A program made the translations under genes and the position numbers. Below, in pieces: positions 34,480 through 46,380 of a DNA stretch of 64,000 nt (positions are counted from its first letter, which is position 1; every line of letters begins with the position of its first letter). Source of the DNA: Bettongia penicillata ogilbyi (taxonomy: Eukaryota; Chordata; Mammalia; Diprotodontia; Potoroidae); NCBI GenBank assembly GCA_023548195.1, contig JAJHZJ010000799.1:3176082-3240081 (forward strand). The letters run 5' to 3'. The notes beneath the pieces are model-generated. The model was not told the origin of the DNA. It made no database searches and worked only from the letters and a program-made list of their open reading frames with translations.

Positions 34480-35770
34480 TGTCGTCCATCCTTTGCTTGG
34501 AGATGGTCAGCGAGGAGGAGCCTGCTACCTCTGTAGGCATCCCCTTTTATTTGGGGATAGCTCTAAATTACTGGGAAGATTTCCCTTATGTCAGTCTTAA
34601 ATCTACCTTTCTACAGCTCTGCTTTATTGTGCCTATTCAGCCTTCTGGGACCAAGAACAAGTCTAGTCCGTTTTTCATCTTAATGGTCCTAGAAATACTG
34701 GAACCTCGCCATTTTGTAGCCCCTAAGCCCTCTCTACTCTAGGCCATAATATTTCCGGCTCCATCAGTTGCAGTCCTCCACTGGGCAGTCAATGTTCTTC
34801 TTAAATGTGGTGTCCAGAACTGAACACAGTTCCTCCCCTAGACCAGGGCACATTGCAACAGAACTCTGACCTCCTTGGGCACAGACAATGTGCCTTTCAA
34901 TTTCTCTTTTTTTTTGGCTGTTGTGTCACACACTTGACTTACATTCAACTTGTGATTTTTCCAAAACTTGAAGGTCTTTTTTCAGTGAATGCTGTATAGT
35001 TATATCATCCTCATCTTTTCCTTGGGAAAATTGACTTTTTAAACCCAAGTGTCGTACTTTTCATATTAAATTTCCTCTTATTAGATTAAATCCAAAATTT
35101 TAGCCTGTCATAATCTTTTTTGGATCCTAACTCTGTCATCTGATATGTTAGCTAGTCATTCTTGTTTGTGTAGTCTGGAGATCTGATGTGTGTCAGCCAT
35201 GACTTTATTCACTGGAAGCAGGGTTAACATTGGTAGCACAGGCCCTCTGGCTCTCCACTAATGACTTTTCCAAGTGATCATCAGAACCCAAGTGAATACT
35301 GCTTGGATCTATCTTTTCAACCAGTTCTGACCCTCTCTAACTGCGCTATTGTGTAACCTGGGGCAGCTAGGTGGTGCAGTGGATAGAGCACCAGTGCAGG
35401 AGTCAGGAGGATCTGAGTTCAAATCTCACCTCAGACACTTGACACTCACTAGCTGTATAACCTTGGGCAAGTCACTTAACCCCAATTGCCTCATCCTGGA
35501 CCATCTCTAGTCATCCTGATGAATATCTGGTCACTAGATTCAGATGGCTCTGGAGGAGAAGTGAGGCTGGTGACCTGCACAGCACAGCCCTCCCTCACTC
35601 AAAACAAAGTCAAGTGCAAGTCATGTCATCATTTCTCTGATGCCATGTCTTCTTTGGCAACAAAGGACGAACATATACATTGAGTAACCTATGATCTCTT
35701 TATCTACCTGCAAGAATGGCATTGAAAACTTTGTTGAATGCTTTGATAAAATTTGGCAAATTGTATCTTC
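34480..35770 (-). mobile_element. CR1/L3-type LINE, antisense, split by a SINE
   Basis: Ordered CR1/L3 landmarks are 'aaatgtggtgtccagaactg', 'gtgtcacacacttgacttac', 'gactttttaaacccaagtgt', 'tctgtcatctgatatgttag' and, after the SINE at 35360-35683, 'acctatgatctctttatcta' and 'tgttgaatgctttgataaaa'. It is the longest CR1/L3 copy in the window. Confidence 0.75.
35360..35683 (+). mobile_element. marsupial tRNA-derived SINE (WSINE-like) with target duplication
   Basis: Starts GGGGCAGCTAGGTGGTGCAG and has 'gatctgagttcaaatctcac', 'aagtcacttaaccccaattg' and a long body ending 'ggcaacaaaggacgaac'. A 7-base direct repeat GTAACCT flanks it (35353-35359 and 35684-35690). It lies within the CR1/L3 element. 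Confidence 0.85.
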
Positions 35771-35782
35771 TGAATTTCCACG

Positions 35783-37075
35783 AATGAATACAAAGCATTT
35801 TATAAAGCTCTTATGGTGTTCCAGGCACTCTGCTAAGAACTGAGGATACAAATATTTTTTAAAAGAGACAATGTCTGCCCACATGGAACTTATATCTAAA
35901 AGGGGAATATGGCAAATATGAGGCATGACTAGGAAAGGGGGTTTTGTTCTGGGGAGAAGAAGGGTGTGTGTAGGGTGTGTGTGTGTGTGTGGGGGAAATT
36001 AGTCATTCAGGTTAACCACTATTTATTAAACACTCATCATATGCCACACATTGGACTAGAAATAAACATGTAAAGAAAGATACTTTTATCTCACATTCTA
36101 AGGAGGAGACATCACATAAAAGAAAGTTGATATGTTTGAGGGTGTGATGGGGAGTAACCAAAGATGTTGGTGCCTAGATGTGATAGAGGAAGTACAGAAT
36201 GCAGCCTGGAGAGGAGTGAGACATGGTGGCTTGGGTGCAAGGACAGAAATGCTTTAGAATACTTAAATGTGGGTTCTAGGAAGAGCAATCCAACCAGAGG
36301 GAGAGGCTGAAGAGAAGTAGGGTCCTTCTAACATGTGAATTTCAGAGCTAATGTGAGGCTCCAGGATGAAGAGATTTCTAGGGCATGGTAGAGGAAGTCC
36401 AGAGTATGACCTGGGAGTAGCAGGTCAGAAACACCAGGGAGATGATGGAATGGCTGAAGTGGATGGTTGGATGGGATGTGAAACTGCAGCAATGCCTGGT
36501 ATCCAGGCTGGCAGTCAAGAGAGTCTGCATGATGGGCTAGTTTGCACATGTTCAGTCACCATTTGACTGGGTGGGGCACTAGGGCAGAGGCTCCAAATAT
36601 CAGGGGATTCACCTCCTCAGGGAGAGGAGGCATGGGTTCTGGTAGACTTGGTTGTGGATGTCTAGGTCTCAGGTCTAGTATACAGGGTGCTGACCAAAAG
36701 TCTAGAAAGTTCAGAGAATTAGATTCAGAATAGAAGTTCCCTTCATTAGCTCTTCCACTTTTTTTTTTTAAGGGAATGGATGTGAAAAATGTTGTGGCAT
36801 TGACCTTGGAGAATGTGACAGATGGAAGACTCAAGGATGAGTCTTGAGGTTGTGAACTTGGATGACTGGGAGGATGGTGGTGCCCACCATAGAAGAAGGG
36901 GATTGGAAGAGAGACAGGTGTGGAGTTGTGTGGTATGAGTTGAGTTTGAGTTATCAGAGAATATCTAGGTGGAGTAGAAGATGTGGAACTATGTGGTTCT
37001 GAAGTGGGATGAAGACCAGTTATGGAGATTTTGAAGTCATCTGCATAAGAATGATAATTACACCTATGGGAACAT
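35783..37075 (-). mobile_element. L2-type LINE copies, antisense
   Basis: Two tails: 'ggtgttccaggcactctgct' (35816) and 'taaacactcatcatatgcca' (36028). The second runs on to 'gttgagtttgagttatcaga' and 'tctgcataagaatgataatt' near the RT part. A (TG)n of about 28 bases sits at 35963-35990. Confidence 0.7.
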
Positions 37076-37080
37076 ATGAG

Positions 37081-37140
<60 letters not shown>

Positions 37141-37235
37141 GAGACACAGAGAGAGAGAGACAGAGAGAGAGACAGAGACAAAGAGAGAGACAGAGAGAGA
37201 AACAGAGAGAGACAGAGAGAGACAGAGAGCACATA
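37081..37235. repeat. (TG)n then (GA)n/(GACA)n microsatellite
   Basis: TG switches to GA and then to GAGACAGA units, immediately after the L2 copy. Confidence 0.9.
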
Positions 37236-37889
37236 TAGAGAGATAGACTCAGGGGCTACCCACACTTTGGGATCAGGAAATGAATGAAGACCCAGCAAAG
37301 ACTTGCAGCAGTCAAATTGGGCAATCCAATAGGGAGTTTGGGACCTAGCATGGTCCCTTGAACATAGTAAGTCCTTTATAGATGCTTGTTGAATGAAATG
37401 CACTTGTTGAGTCTACAACAGGTAAAAAAAAAGGATTGCCAGGCTGCGGTAAGGGCACAGCTGAGGTTAAGTAGTAAAAATTTCTAATAGTTGCAGTCAA
37501 TATGGTTTCATCCCTTTTCTACTGATCCTCAGACCAGATGGTGGCGAGTACCTAGTGTCATTTCATGGGAAAACAGCTATAGTGGAAGATCAAAGACACC
37601 AGAGATTCTAGGCATTAGCAAACTCATTGAAATGACTGGCTGTTGGGGGCAGGGCAGGAAGGCATTTGAAACTCGAATGGGTATAGTAGAAAGAAAATAT
37701 GGAGGGATCAAGGAATTGGAGGTCAAATTAATGAGTTTAGTAGTAGTGAAGGAATGGGAGAAACAGAACTTTCCACTAGAGGGAAAGGGGCTTTAGGTTC
37801 AAATCCCAATCTCTTCTTGCAGCAGTTCAGGCTTTTTATTTTGTGTTCTCAGAGGAGAAAGATTTGATTCATTTACTCATTTATTTATT

Positions 37890-38045
37890 CAGTGGAGAGA
37901 CAGCATAGCAAAACCTTGGAGTGAGGAAGACCAAGGTTCAAATCTCATCCCTTAGACATGTTGGCTGTGTAACCCCTGGGCAAGTACTTAACCCCTCAAT
38001 GTCCTAGACAGCTCTAAAGCTCTAAGTGGCAGAGTATTTGCCCAT
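37890..38045 (+). repeat. tRNA-derived SINE
   Basis: 'gtggagagacagcatagcaa... ccaaggttcaaatctcatcc... tgtgtaacccctgggcaagt... gacagctctaaagctctaag'. Confidence 0.7.
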
Positions 38046-38656
38046 CTGTAGTGGGAGAGGAGGTTTCCTTGAACAGAGTGCCCTTCATTAGCGAAATCAC
38101 CAGTGGCCCCACTGTAATTGACCACTCCATGCCCTTCGGTCCTGTACTAGACACTGTGGTAGTAGTTATTGGAGTGAATAAATAAAACAGGTCAAAGAGC
38201 TTATAATGTTACATGTCCTTCTGGGAAAGCAAAACTCAGTGCTCAGGTCCTCTGTCCATCCCTTTTCTCCCCTCAAGAAGAGCTCACAAAAAGAGGAGGT
38301 TGGAGAAACAAAATATTCTTTATTTTGGGAAGGGTCCTCTTATGATCAGGTGGGAATGGGCCCCAGAGTTCTCAGATTCCTTGGCAGAGAGGAGGAAGAT
38401 CTATCCTTTTAAGAGGAAAGACCTTGGATGCTTCCCCCATCTGCCATCCCATCCTCCCCTCTGTGGCTGGATCCCTGGCTCAGACCTTCAACTAATGTTT
38501 ATTTTCTTTTTGTTTTGTTTTACTCCTTCTCCTTCGTTCTCTGTGTGTCCCATGTGTGTTCTGTCTGTCCTCTTGGTCACTGGTGGATGCCCTTTTTCCT
38601 CCATTTCACTCTGTTCTCCCCTCCCTTCCCCTTTATTCTTCCCCCTTGGGGATCAG

Positions 38657-38677
38657 CCTACAACGCCAAACTCCAGG
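38657..38677 (+). CDS. TNS1: possible TNS1 microexon (weak)
   Basis: After a strong pyrimidine tract and GGATCAG acceptor, 21 bases read (G)CC TAC AAC GCC AAA CTC CAG G, giving AYNAKLQ in phase 1-1, which would fit between the exons ending 27905 and starting 45382. The donor GTATCC is poor. Two Rbfox-type TGCATG motifs occur about 0.5 kb downstream (near 39149 and 39174). I do not recall this peptide in a known tensin-1 isoform. It may well be chance. Confidence 0.2.
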
Positions 38678-38769
38678 GTATCCAGAAGAGTGTCCTATCC
38701 TTGCATTTTCCTCTCCACCGGCAGAGATCTTCCCACTCTGGTTGGTGCACTCCCCTGTACCCTGTTTCC

Positions 38770-39150
38770 TCACTTCTCAACTGATTTTTTTCTTATATCT
38801 CAATTCTTTCTCAACTCTCTCCATTCATCTCCTTTTCTTCTATTTCTGCCTTTTTCTTTCTCTTTCTTTTCTCCTTTTCTCCCTTCGTTCCTTCTCCCTT
38901 TCTCCCTTCACATTTTTCTTTCTTCCATCTTGTCTTCCTTCTTCTCTTCCAATTCTTTCTCCTCTCCCCTGCCTCTCTTCTCTCCCTCTAGATCTCACTC
39001 CCTGCCCCTCTCTCTTCCCCTTTCTTCCTCTCCATCCCTGTTTCTCTTTCTCTCTCTTCCTTTCCCTCCTCTCTCTCTCTTTCTCATTCTCTCTTCTTTT
39101 TCTAACTCTTCCATTCCCTCTCCTCCCTTTCCCTTCCTCTCCACCATCTG
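38770..39150. repeat. pyrimidine-rich tract
   Basis: Mixed CT, CTTT and CCCT sequence. The long open frames across 38213-39247 arise from the scarcity of purines, not from coding. Confidence 0.85.
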
Positions 39151-40479
39151 CATGTTTGAATGCTTTTTTCTTTTGCATGGACAAAGGCTGAATGCATTGA
39201 ACTTTGGTCTTGGCTACTGGGGAGAGGTCTGGAATAAGCAGATTTGAAACTCAGAGTCTCCTTGAAGAAAAAGGATCTCTTGGACTTGAGTGACAGATAC
39301 CTGCCCTCATCATAGAAGGTCTTGGGCAGTGCTTTCTGTACTTAGCATTTTTCACTTTGCTTCTGGAGGAAGAGCTATAGAGCTTGAGCTCTTGATAGGA
39401 AACCATGCCAAGGTGGTGCATGAGGCATATGGATAGAACAGTTAGATGGCACTAACAGCTTTGTCAGTATGGCCATGTCCTCTGGGCTAACATGAAGACT
39501 TCCCCTCTCCCTGATGAGCTTTCTCTTAACTATACACATTGATTTTAGCATCCCCTAGGTCAGTCTGACTTTAGGGAAACTCAGTGTGGGATCTGATATG
39601 CCCCAAGCATTGTCAATTAAATTATCTAGGGGGCAGATTCGCTTTTCAGTTGATTATTTGGGTCATGCTTTCCTCCTACTCCTTATGTGCAGCCTTTTGT
39701 CTATTTTCTGTTGATCCAAGGCTGGAAGGTCAGGAAAAGGGGTAGCCATTCTATGATGAGAAAATTTTTGGTTGGGGAAGAATTTGAAGCTATTGGCTAA
39801 AAACAATCTTTTAAAATTCAAAACAATTATTTATATAGAGTCTTCCTTCCTATGGCAAGGAAGAATTGACTCTAGAAGGCAAGTTGTGTTTTCTCCTGTC
39901 ACTTTCCACTCCTTCTTCTCTGTCCAATAGTACATGATTCAGGAGGTTCAGGGCAGTTTGGGCTAAGATTGTCTCTGGTCCTAGAAAGAGCATGGCTGCT
40001 GGCGTGGGTCCTGTTTGTTTGGCTTTCTCACTTCCTAGCCCAGCAGGTTATGCGTCGAGACCTTTCACCTCTGGACCTCAAAGGGATGGAGCTATATCCC
40101 CAAGCCCCAGAGATGAGGAACCCAGACTTTTGGAAACCTGAATGCTGGAATGAAGAGTGGGGTTTGTGGGAGTGGATGGGTAGCTGAAGGAAAAGGTTTG
40201 GGGGAGGGGGATGGTCTGTTAAGGATATTGGGGACAAATAATCTAAATTATGTTGGATAAATATGAATATATATGCAGATGTTGTAGCCTTTTCTCCAGT
40301 TCCAACTCTTAATTCCAAGTTTGATTAAAAAAAAAAAAGATTGACTTTGTACCCAGGGGATTCTGGCAAGCTTGCAAAGGCTAAGGGACTGTCCTGAAGA
40401 TGGGCTGCTGTCAGAGTTGGGGACTACTGCAGAAATGCTCTGGTTTAGAGGTCTGGTCAACTTTGTTACTTAACAGTTT

Positions 40480-40600
40480 CTAGAGCTTATGCAAGTCACT
40501 TAATCTCTCTGTACCTCAGTTTCCTTATCTTTAAAATGAGGGAGTTGGACTAAAATGGCCACTGAGTGTCCCATCCATCTCTAGTCTTATAAAGAGTTTC
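40480..40600 (+). repeat. MIR-type SINE
   Basis: 'gcaagtcacttaatctctct', 'acctcagtttccttatcttt', 'aaaatgagggagttggacta'. Confidence 0.7.
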
Positions 40601-40689
40601 TAATGTCTCTTTCCCTGAGGCACTCACTCTTGAACCCCACATCCTCCAAAGAAAATTCTGCCTGCCACCCACCCTTTGGTGAGTAAGCA

Positions 40690-40835
40690 CAGAGTTATGG
40701 AAAAGAACTCTAGACTGAGATGGAGGGGGCCAGGGTTCTACTCTTGACTCTCTTGCTAACTAGTTGTTTAATTAGGAGAGCCCCTGGGCTACTCTGTGCC
40801 ATAGTTGCTTCATCTGAGAAATGGGTGTGATAATT
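40690..40835 (+). repeat. MIR-type SINE
   Basis: 'aaaagaactctagactgaga... ccagggttctactcttgact... gttgcttcatctgagaaatg'. Confidence 0.6.
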
Positions 40836-41202
40836 TTCTACCTCTTTCCCCGCCATGCTAAGGGTTGTGGTGCGGCTCAAGGAAGATCATTTAAACAAAA
40901 GCACCTGAGAACTCTAAGGGGTGATAAAAGAGACATTTTAAAATTTTCTTACCAGTCTTCTACTGTGGGTCTAGCCCATTTCTTCCATCTCTCCTTAGCA
41001 TAGAATGTCCAGTCATTCTTTTTGTAAAGGAGGACTTTTGCCTTTTTTTCACAAGCTGAATTATTGGACCACCTTTCCCCTTTCTTCATTAATGTTCCAC
41101 TGGGTATGTGGCTCCGTTCCCCCATCCTGGGAGGATACTGAGAGCTTGGGCTCTGGGGAGTCTCAGTGACTCCATTAAAAACCTTAGTCCTACTTCCTGT
41201 TC

Positions 41203-41330
41203 CATGTGTGCGTGTGTGCGTGTATATGTGCATGTGCGTATGCATGTATGTGTGTGTATGTGTGTGTGTGTGTATGTGCGTGTGTTAGAGAGACAGAGAC
41301 CAACAAACACAGAAAGACAGAGAGAGACAA
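41203..41330. repeat. TG-rich then GACA-rich simple repeat
   Basis: Interrupted TG/CG/TA dinucleotides (41203-41287) followed by 'gagagacagagaccaacaa' sequence. Confidence 0.85.
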
Positions 41331-42028
41331 ATAGACATAGAATTTTAGGGTCAAAGGCAGTGGGATTGGGGAAGCAATCCTCTTTGTATTATCAGTCACT
41401 CTCAGGAACCATGTGAGAGTGTGATGTTCCCTGCTTGGCTATCATGGTCTGCATGGGCCCAGTCTTTCCACACTTGGCCAAGGAACAATGAAACTCTCTT
41501 CTCTCCTCTCTGCTTTGCCTCCCCTGCCCCCTCTCCTTCTTCCACCCTTCCTATGGAGAAAGAAAAGGGAGAGAGAGGACTTGGCTCTTTGGGCATCCTG
41601 GGGCTGAGTTGGGCTTGCCAAGGGGGACAACAGTGAGACACTGTGTGCAAGGAATGCAAGATGTGCCTGGCTGGCCATTGATGCCATGTGGGGATCTGGA
41701 GGGGGAGGGATTTGGCCCCGTGGGAGTGGAATGTGGGGTCTTCCCTGATCTTACTTTTGGGAGGAACCCAACACTGTGGGGGCACTGCCTTGGATTCCCT
41801 TAGCTTTTCAGAGGCCATCCCTTCTGTTTCCAGTTAGAACATGCCCCCTTCCCATGTTCCAAGAAGGAGATTAAGGTAGAACTGTGAGGGAATGAGGAGG
41901 AGGTATCTATCTCTGTCATTCTCAACAATCTCCATGGAAAAACTATATCTTGGTCTCCCTCGATCGTCATTTCTAATGTCTTACACCTTCAGCAATTAGG
42001 AAGTTCTCCTTGCTGTCTAGCCCCTCTT

Positions 42029-42060
42029 CCCCCCCCCCCCCAAACCCCCCCATGATCATG
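42029..42060. repeat. poly(C) run and palindrome
   Basis: Thirteen C, AAA, seven C, then the 10-base palindrome CATGATCATG. Confidence 0.9.
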
Positions 42061-42359
42061 ATTACTGTTGGCAGAAGGCCAGTGGAAGAATTCCTTTTTT
42101 GACTTGGCTAGGGAATGCTCAGGGTAGATCCGAGGGGCCAGCTTCTATCTTAAATAGAGACCCAAATGCAGGAAACTGAGTTTGGCTTTATTTTCAAGGG
42201 CAAACACCCAGCCCCCAAACAGAGGAGTTAAATGCTGAGCTGAAAACTAGAGGGAAATATGCCATAAAGGGGGCACAGGAGGGTAGAGAGAGTCAGGGGA
42301 GGGAGCTCAGCTCTAATGCATTTCTTTTAACCTTGGGCTTGAACTCTAGCTCCAGACCC

Positions 42360-42560
42360 TGCTAGCCTTTCCTGATTGGATCTTCTTTGTCACAATTATT
42401 ATTAGAAAATCAATGGAAGCGTCTGTTTTACTCTGATGCTTCTGCCAGGAATGAAACCGGTGACGGCAGCTCTAGACCACTGGGGAGTTACTGGGGGCAG
42501 GGCAGGGAAAGGATGGAGAGGGGCACGGAAATGAGAATAATGTAGCGGGGAGGACAGCTC
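42360..42560. promoter_or_regulatory. candidate conserved non-coding element
   Basis: Non-repetitive. It contains TTGTCACAATTATTATTAG (SOX/homeobox-like composition), ACCGGTGACGG and several CpGs. No open frame is supported. The regulatory role is inference. Confidence 0.2.
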
Positions 42561-42624
42561 TCCCTTGGTACTTAACATTGCAAGCTACATGAAAGACCTT
42601 TGAATCTCCAACGGCAAGAAATAA

Positions 42625-42720
42625 ACAGAATCAGTGTGCTGTAGTGGATGGAGAGCAGACCTCAGCCTCTGACACATACTCATGATACAGTCTTACATAG
42701 GTCTCGATACCCCAGACAGC
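42625..42720 (+). repeat. tRNA-derived SINE fragment
   Basis: 'gctgtagtggatggagagca', 'gacctcagcctctgacacat', 'ctcgataccccagacagcaa'. Confidence 0.55.
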
Positions 42721-43284
42721 AATCTGGGCATGTTTCAGGGTAGTTGGTGCGCTGCATTGGTTAAAGGGAGTTTTCTCACTAGACATAAGTCTAATTTAAA
42801 ATAGAAAAGAAAGAAATCTTACATGGATTCTCTCATATTCAAATGAATCTTCAGTCTCACTGATTCAGGAGTCCTCTCTGGTGATGCAAGTAGCCATTCA
42901 TCCATGCCTGCCAGAGATTTGCCATGGGGGGATGGGTTTGGTTCATCCAACATCCTGGGGTTCTTTCTTGCTTTCTCCTGACTCATGAGGGTGGCAGGGG
43001 AGCAATCCAGCTACCCACCTGTTTTCCCTCCTTAGCCATGTGACCTGCTCCTCTTTTCTCCTTATCTCCATGACATTCTTTTATGTCATCGCAGTTACTC
43101 CTTGGTTATATGTTATGGCCTGCTTGCCCACCATGCACTTGGGCATCGGCCTCTGTGGCACATTCATTCCTCTTTAGCTGTTTGGAGTCAGGGGTGTGTA
43201 GCAAGACCTGCAAAATGTCAGTGATGAAAAGATTGGTTTTGTCTTCATGAAAGGTTTGGGGTCAGTAATGAGGTTTGTTTTTTT

Positions 43285-43420
43285 TTTTAAGAGGTTAAGT
43301 GACTTGCCCAGGGTCACACAGCTACTAAGCGTCTGAGGTTAGATTTGAACTTAGGAAGATGAGTCTTCCTGTTTTCAAACTCAGTGCTGTATCCACCGTA
43401 CCACCTAGCTGTCCTTTTTT
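43285..43420 (-). repeat. tRNA-derived SINE (WSINE-like), antisense
   Basis: 'aggttaagtgacttgcccag... tagatttgaacttaggaaga... taccacctagctgtcc', preceded by the T/A-rich end. It directly abuts the MIR at 43430. Confidence 0.75.
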
Positions 43421-43429
43421 TTTTTTAAT

Positions 43430-43650
43430 AGTGGTATAGTGCATTTAACTTTTTCCAGGTGCTCATTTATGTATGATCTCATTTGATTCTCAATAATCAC
43501 ACTGAGAGTAGGAAGATCAGGTCCTATTAGTACCATTTTTACTGAGGGAGAAAAATAGAAAGAGAAATAAAGTGACTTGCCCAAGGTCACAAAGCCAGGA
43601 AGCAGTAGAGGACCCAAGAATGTAACATGAGTGACCTGCTTCCCAGTTCT
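43430..43650 (-). repeat. MIR3-like SINE, antisense
   Basis: 'tatgatctcatttgattctc... gtgacttgcccaaggtcaca... agcagtagaggacccaagaa'. Confidence 0.65.
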
Positions 43651-44048
43651 GTGCACTTCGCTTTGACACTTTAGAGGGCAGTGCAGCTATCCAGCTACTA
43701 AACATTTGGACTCAGCACGTAATCCATTTGCATGCTCTTTAATGGCAGAACACATTGAAATGGACTATGTCCTCAGGCCCTGTTGGTTTCCCCTCTGCAT
43801 CCACCCAGCCTCTGTGTGTAGGGGACTGTGTGTGCATGCACATATGCTTTCATCTGAACTTGGCACCTGGCAGTCTCTGCTGTGCGTGACAAGCTGGGAA
43901 AAGAGGTTTTGCAGCTTGGTTCTGATGGCAGCCTTCATATCTGGCATCTGGTGGGAAATATAAATCACACAGCTGATGGTGCAGAAGGTAATTCTGCCTG
44001 GATGGCCTCTGCCCATGCTCATTAGTACATTCCTGGAAGCATCATTCT

Positions 44049-44140
44049 GTGAGTGTGTTTGTGTGTGTGCATTCGTGTGTGTGTGTGCGCACGTGTGTGT
44101 GTGTGTGTGTGTTTATGTTTAAGAGAGACAGACACACAGA
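44049..44140. repeat. interrupted (TG)n then GACA repeat
   Basis: TG units with CG and TT interruptions, then 'agagagacagacacacagag'. Confidence 0.9.
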
Positions 44141-45381
44141 GAGAGGTCATAGGGCAGTAGTTCAAATGATAAAACCAAGGAGGTCTACTGAGTAAGACCT
44201 AGGAGTCAAGATGCTGGAGTTTCATCTGTTTTGTGGCTTTGATTTGCTGAGTAACTTCAGGCAGATTAGGCTATTTCCTTGTGCTTTTGTTTCTCCTTTT
44301 CTGACTACAATAAGCAGAGAGATAGTTTAAAGGTACTTAGAAATAATCCTGGCCTGAGAGAGGGACGCTCTTTCACAGAAGCAGAGGAATGGGTTAGGTG
44401 TCCTTTGAATATGTCCTGATGGACCCCCAGGAGGAAAGTTTCCTAGGATTCTTTGAGTTAGCTCAAGGAGGCAGTGGATTCCATGCCACAGGCTAGCCCC
44501 AGGGCAGGGGAATGGGAAGGAGAGCCATTTGGCAACTCTGGGGTGTCTCGCTTGTTGGGAAGAGAAATGGAGAAAAGCAGATGAAAAACAGAGGAGAATT
44601 ATTTCAGAGCTCTCTTCCCATGTTGTCACATCCAGATTGCTAACCCTGCCATCCACAAAGCAGGAGTGTCTTTGGGGTGGGGCTGCTCTGTGAAAACTTT
44701 GTGTTTGTAGAGACTGTTGGGGACAGCTTTGAAAGAGAGAAAGACAGGGGCCATGTGGAGGTTGACTCGAAGCTATAGGGTAAGCTTGGATACATTTGGG
44801 GCCCCCTGAGAGCTCAGTGCATCCTGGGCCTGGTGTGTGTGAGAGGTACTAACCTCTCTTGTTTGTCTAGGGCCCCCTTAGAGATTCAGAATACATGATG
44901 TTGCATTCTTCCTTCTTTCCAAGAGTTTTTCCCTGGGGCCAGATGTTGCATGTTGGTTGATGCTGTTGTCCTGGTAACTGCCTCCCCCTTCCTATTGCTT
45001 TTCCTCCCTTCTGTGAAAGGAAGCAGTGGCCATCTGCTTCCAAGGGCTGGAAAGAGTTGACATCTGTTTCAAGAATCAAGTCTGTTGTACTCTTGGCCAA
45101 AGCTCAGTCCTTGATCAGAGATCACTGGGTGGAGGTCTGTTCTCAGTCAGAATAGATTGCCCAGCCTGGCAGGAAGGGCCATGTGTGTGGGGGAGTTGGA
45201 GAGAAGAGGAGGTGGTACAGAGAACATAGGCCTTGGTCCTGTTCAGACCATTGACCTTAGGTGCAGTGAGTTCTTTGTAGAGTCTGACCCACAAGTTCTC
45301 TAGCAGTGGGCTTACCTCTTTAGGAGAGACCAGCCCCCTAAATGTGTGCCTATCTCCCCTAACTTCTGCCATTACTTCTAG

Positions 45382-45578
45382 GGGTGCAGGCTCGAGAAAA
45401 GCAGACAACAGAGCCTCCTCCTCCACTCCGGAGACGAGCAGCCAGTGATGGGCAATATGAGAACCATTCTCCAGAGCCCACTTCCCCTCGGAGTCCTGGG
45501 GTGCGGTCACCAGTCCAGTGTGTTTCGCCAGAGCTGGCCCTCACCATTGCCCTCAATCCAGGAGGACGGCCTAAAGAG
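45382..45578 (+). CDS. TNS1: Tensin-1 linker exon, 197 nt
   Basis: Joined to the previous exon in phase 1, it reads [20 protein letters not shown], then [20 protein letters not shown] and a block ending [16 protein letters not shown]. Acceptor ACTTCTAG|GG, donor AAAGAG|GTGAGA, leaving phase 0. Both ends and nearly all residues agree with human TNS1 as I recall it ([20 protein letters not shown]). The content is proline/serine-rich and basic (LRRRAASDG resembles a basophilic-kinase or 14-3-3-type site) in the disordered linker. The minus-strand open frames over it (45115-45510, 45359-45556) are shadows. Confidence 0.97.
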
Positions 45579-46380
45579 GTGAGAGTTGATTAGTTATAAT
45601 CCTTTGGCTAAGGTGTGCAATGGGACCACTCTGCTAGGGACTTACTAGAATAAACTGGGTAAAGTTGTTCTTAAAGGCAAATAGGGATTGATTTTTTGCA
45701 TTCCAACTCAAAGACCAAGTGCTTCTCTATCTTTGCAAAGTTTCTATTTCCTAATTATGGTTAAGCATGACATGTTGCCCATCAAGGTAACCTTGTGTAG
45801 CTAATAAGTAGGGATCTGACAAAACTTAGCCCTGTTTTAAATGTCCCATTTCTTTCTTTCTCATAAATTCCTACCTCCTTAGTTCTTTCAAAGGGACTTT
45901 TTATACCTCCATTGCCCAAGTCCCTTTGCCTGATTCAAGAAGAAAGAGTTGCCCTGTTGCCTCCTGGAGACAGTTCTTCAGCTGGAACCATAAAGAGCAA
46001 TGGTGTCATATAAAAGACTTGAGACTATCTTGACCTTCTCCCGGCTCCTAGGCAGGGATACCACCTAGACCAGCCCACTCACGTGGACAGCTATCCTGTT
46101 CTGAATTATCTATAGACAGATGCCTTGCAAAATAACCCTTTTCCTGTTTTCCCCATTATGAGTAATTCTCATAATCCTGGATTGGGTGAGTGGATGGATT
46201 CATTTAACTTTTGTGTCCTTCTTAATGGGAGATAAGCCAGGGGACTTTTCACTTTTTTTGGTGGGCTTGTTTATTTGCATTGTAGTAATTTGTCTGACTC
46301 TCTGAAGGGCTTAGCTCCTTGTTACTCAGGACATTATAACTGATGTTTTCCATCTTTTCTTGTGTGTCCTGTTCCTGTAG
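45579..46380 (+). other. TNS1: TNS1 intron, 0.8 kb
   Basis: Donor GTGAGA, acceptor CCTGTAG. No recognisable repeat or gene inside; an open frame crossing its 3' end runs into the next exon and is chance. Confidence 0.85.

Noticed and set aside
38213..39247. 344-codon open frame on the + strand
   Set aside because: Much of it is a pyrimidine tract giving runs of Ser, Leu, Pro and Phe; stops are rare because purines are rare. No domain.
39969..40187. 72-codon open frame after a TTCCTAG acceptor-like site
   Set aside because: A hydrophobic start (LLAWVLFVWLS) looks signal-like, but there is no good donor, no match to tensin and no promoter; treated as chance.
45115..45556. Minus-strand open frames over the 197-nt exon
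   Set aside because: Shadows; the + strand frame matches tensin-1 with correct splice sites.
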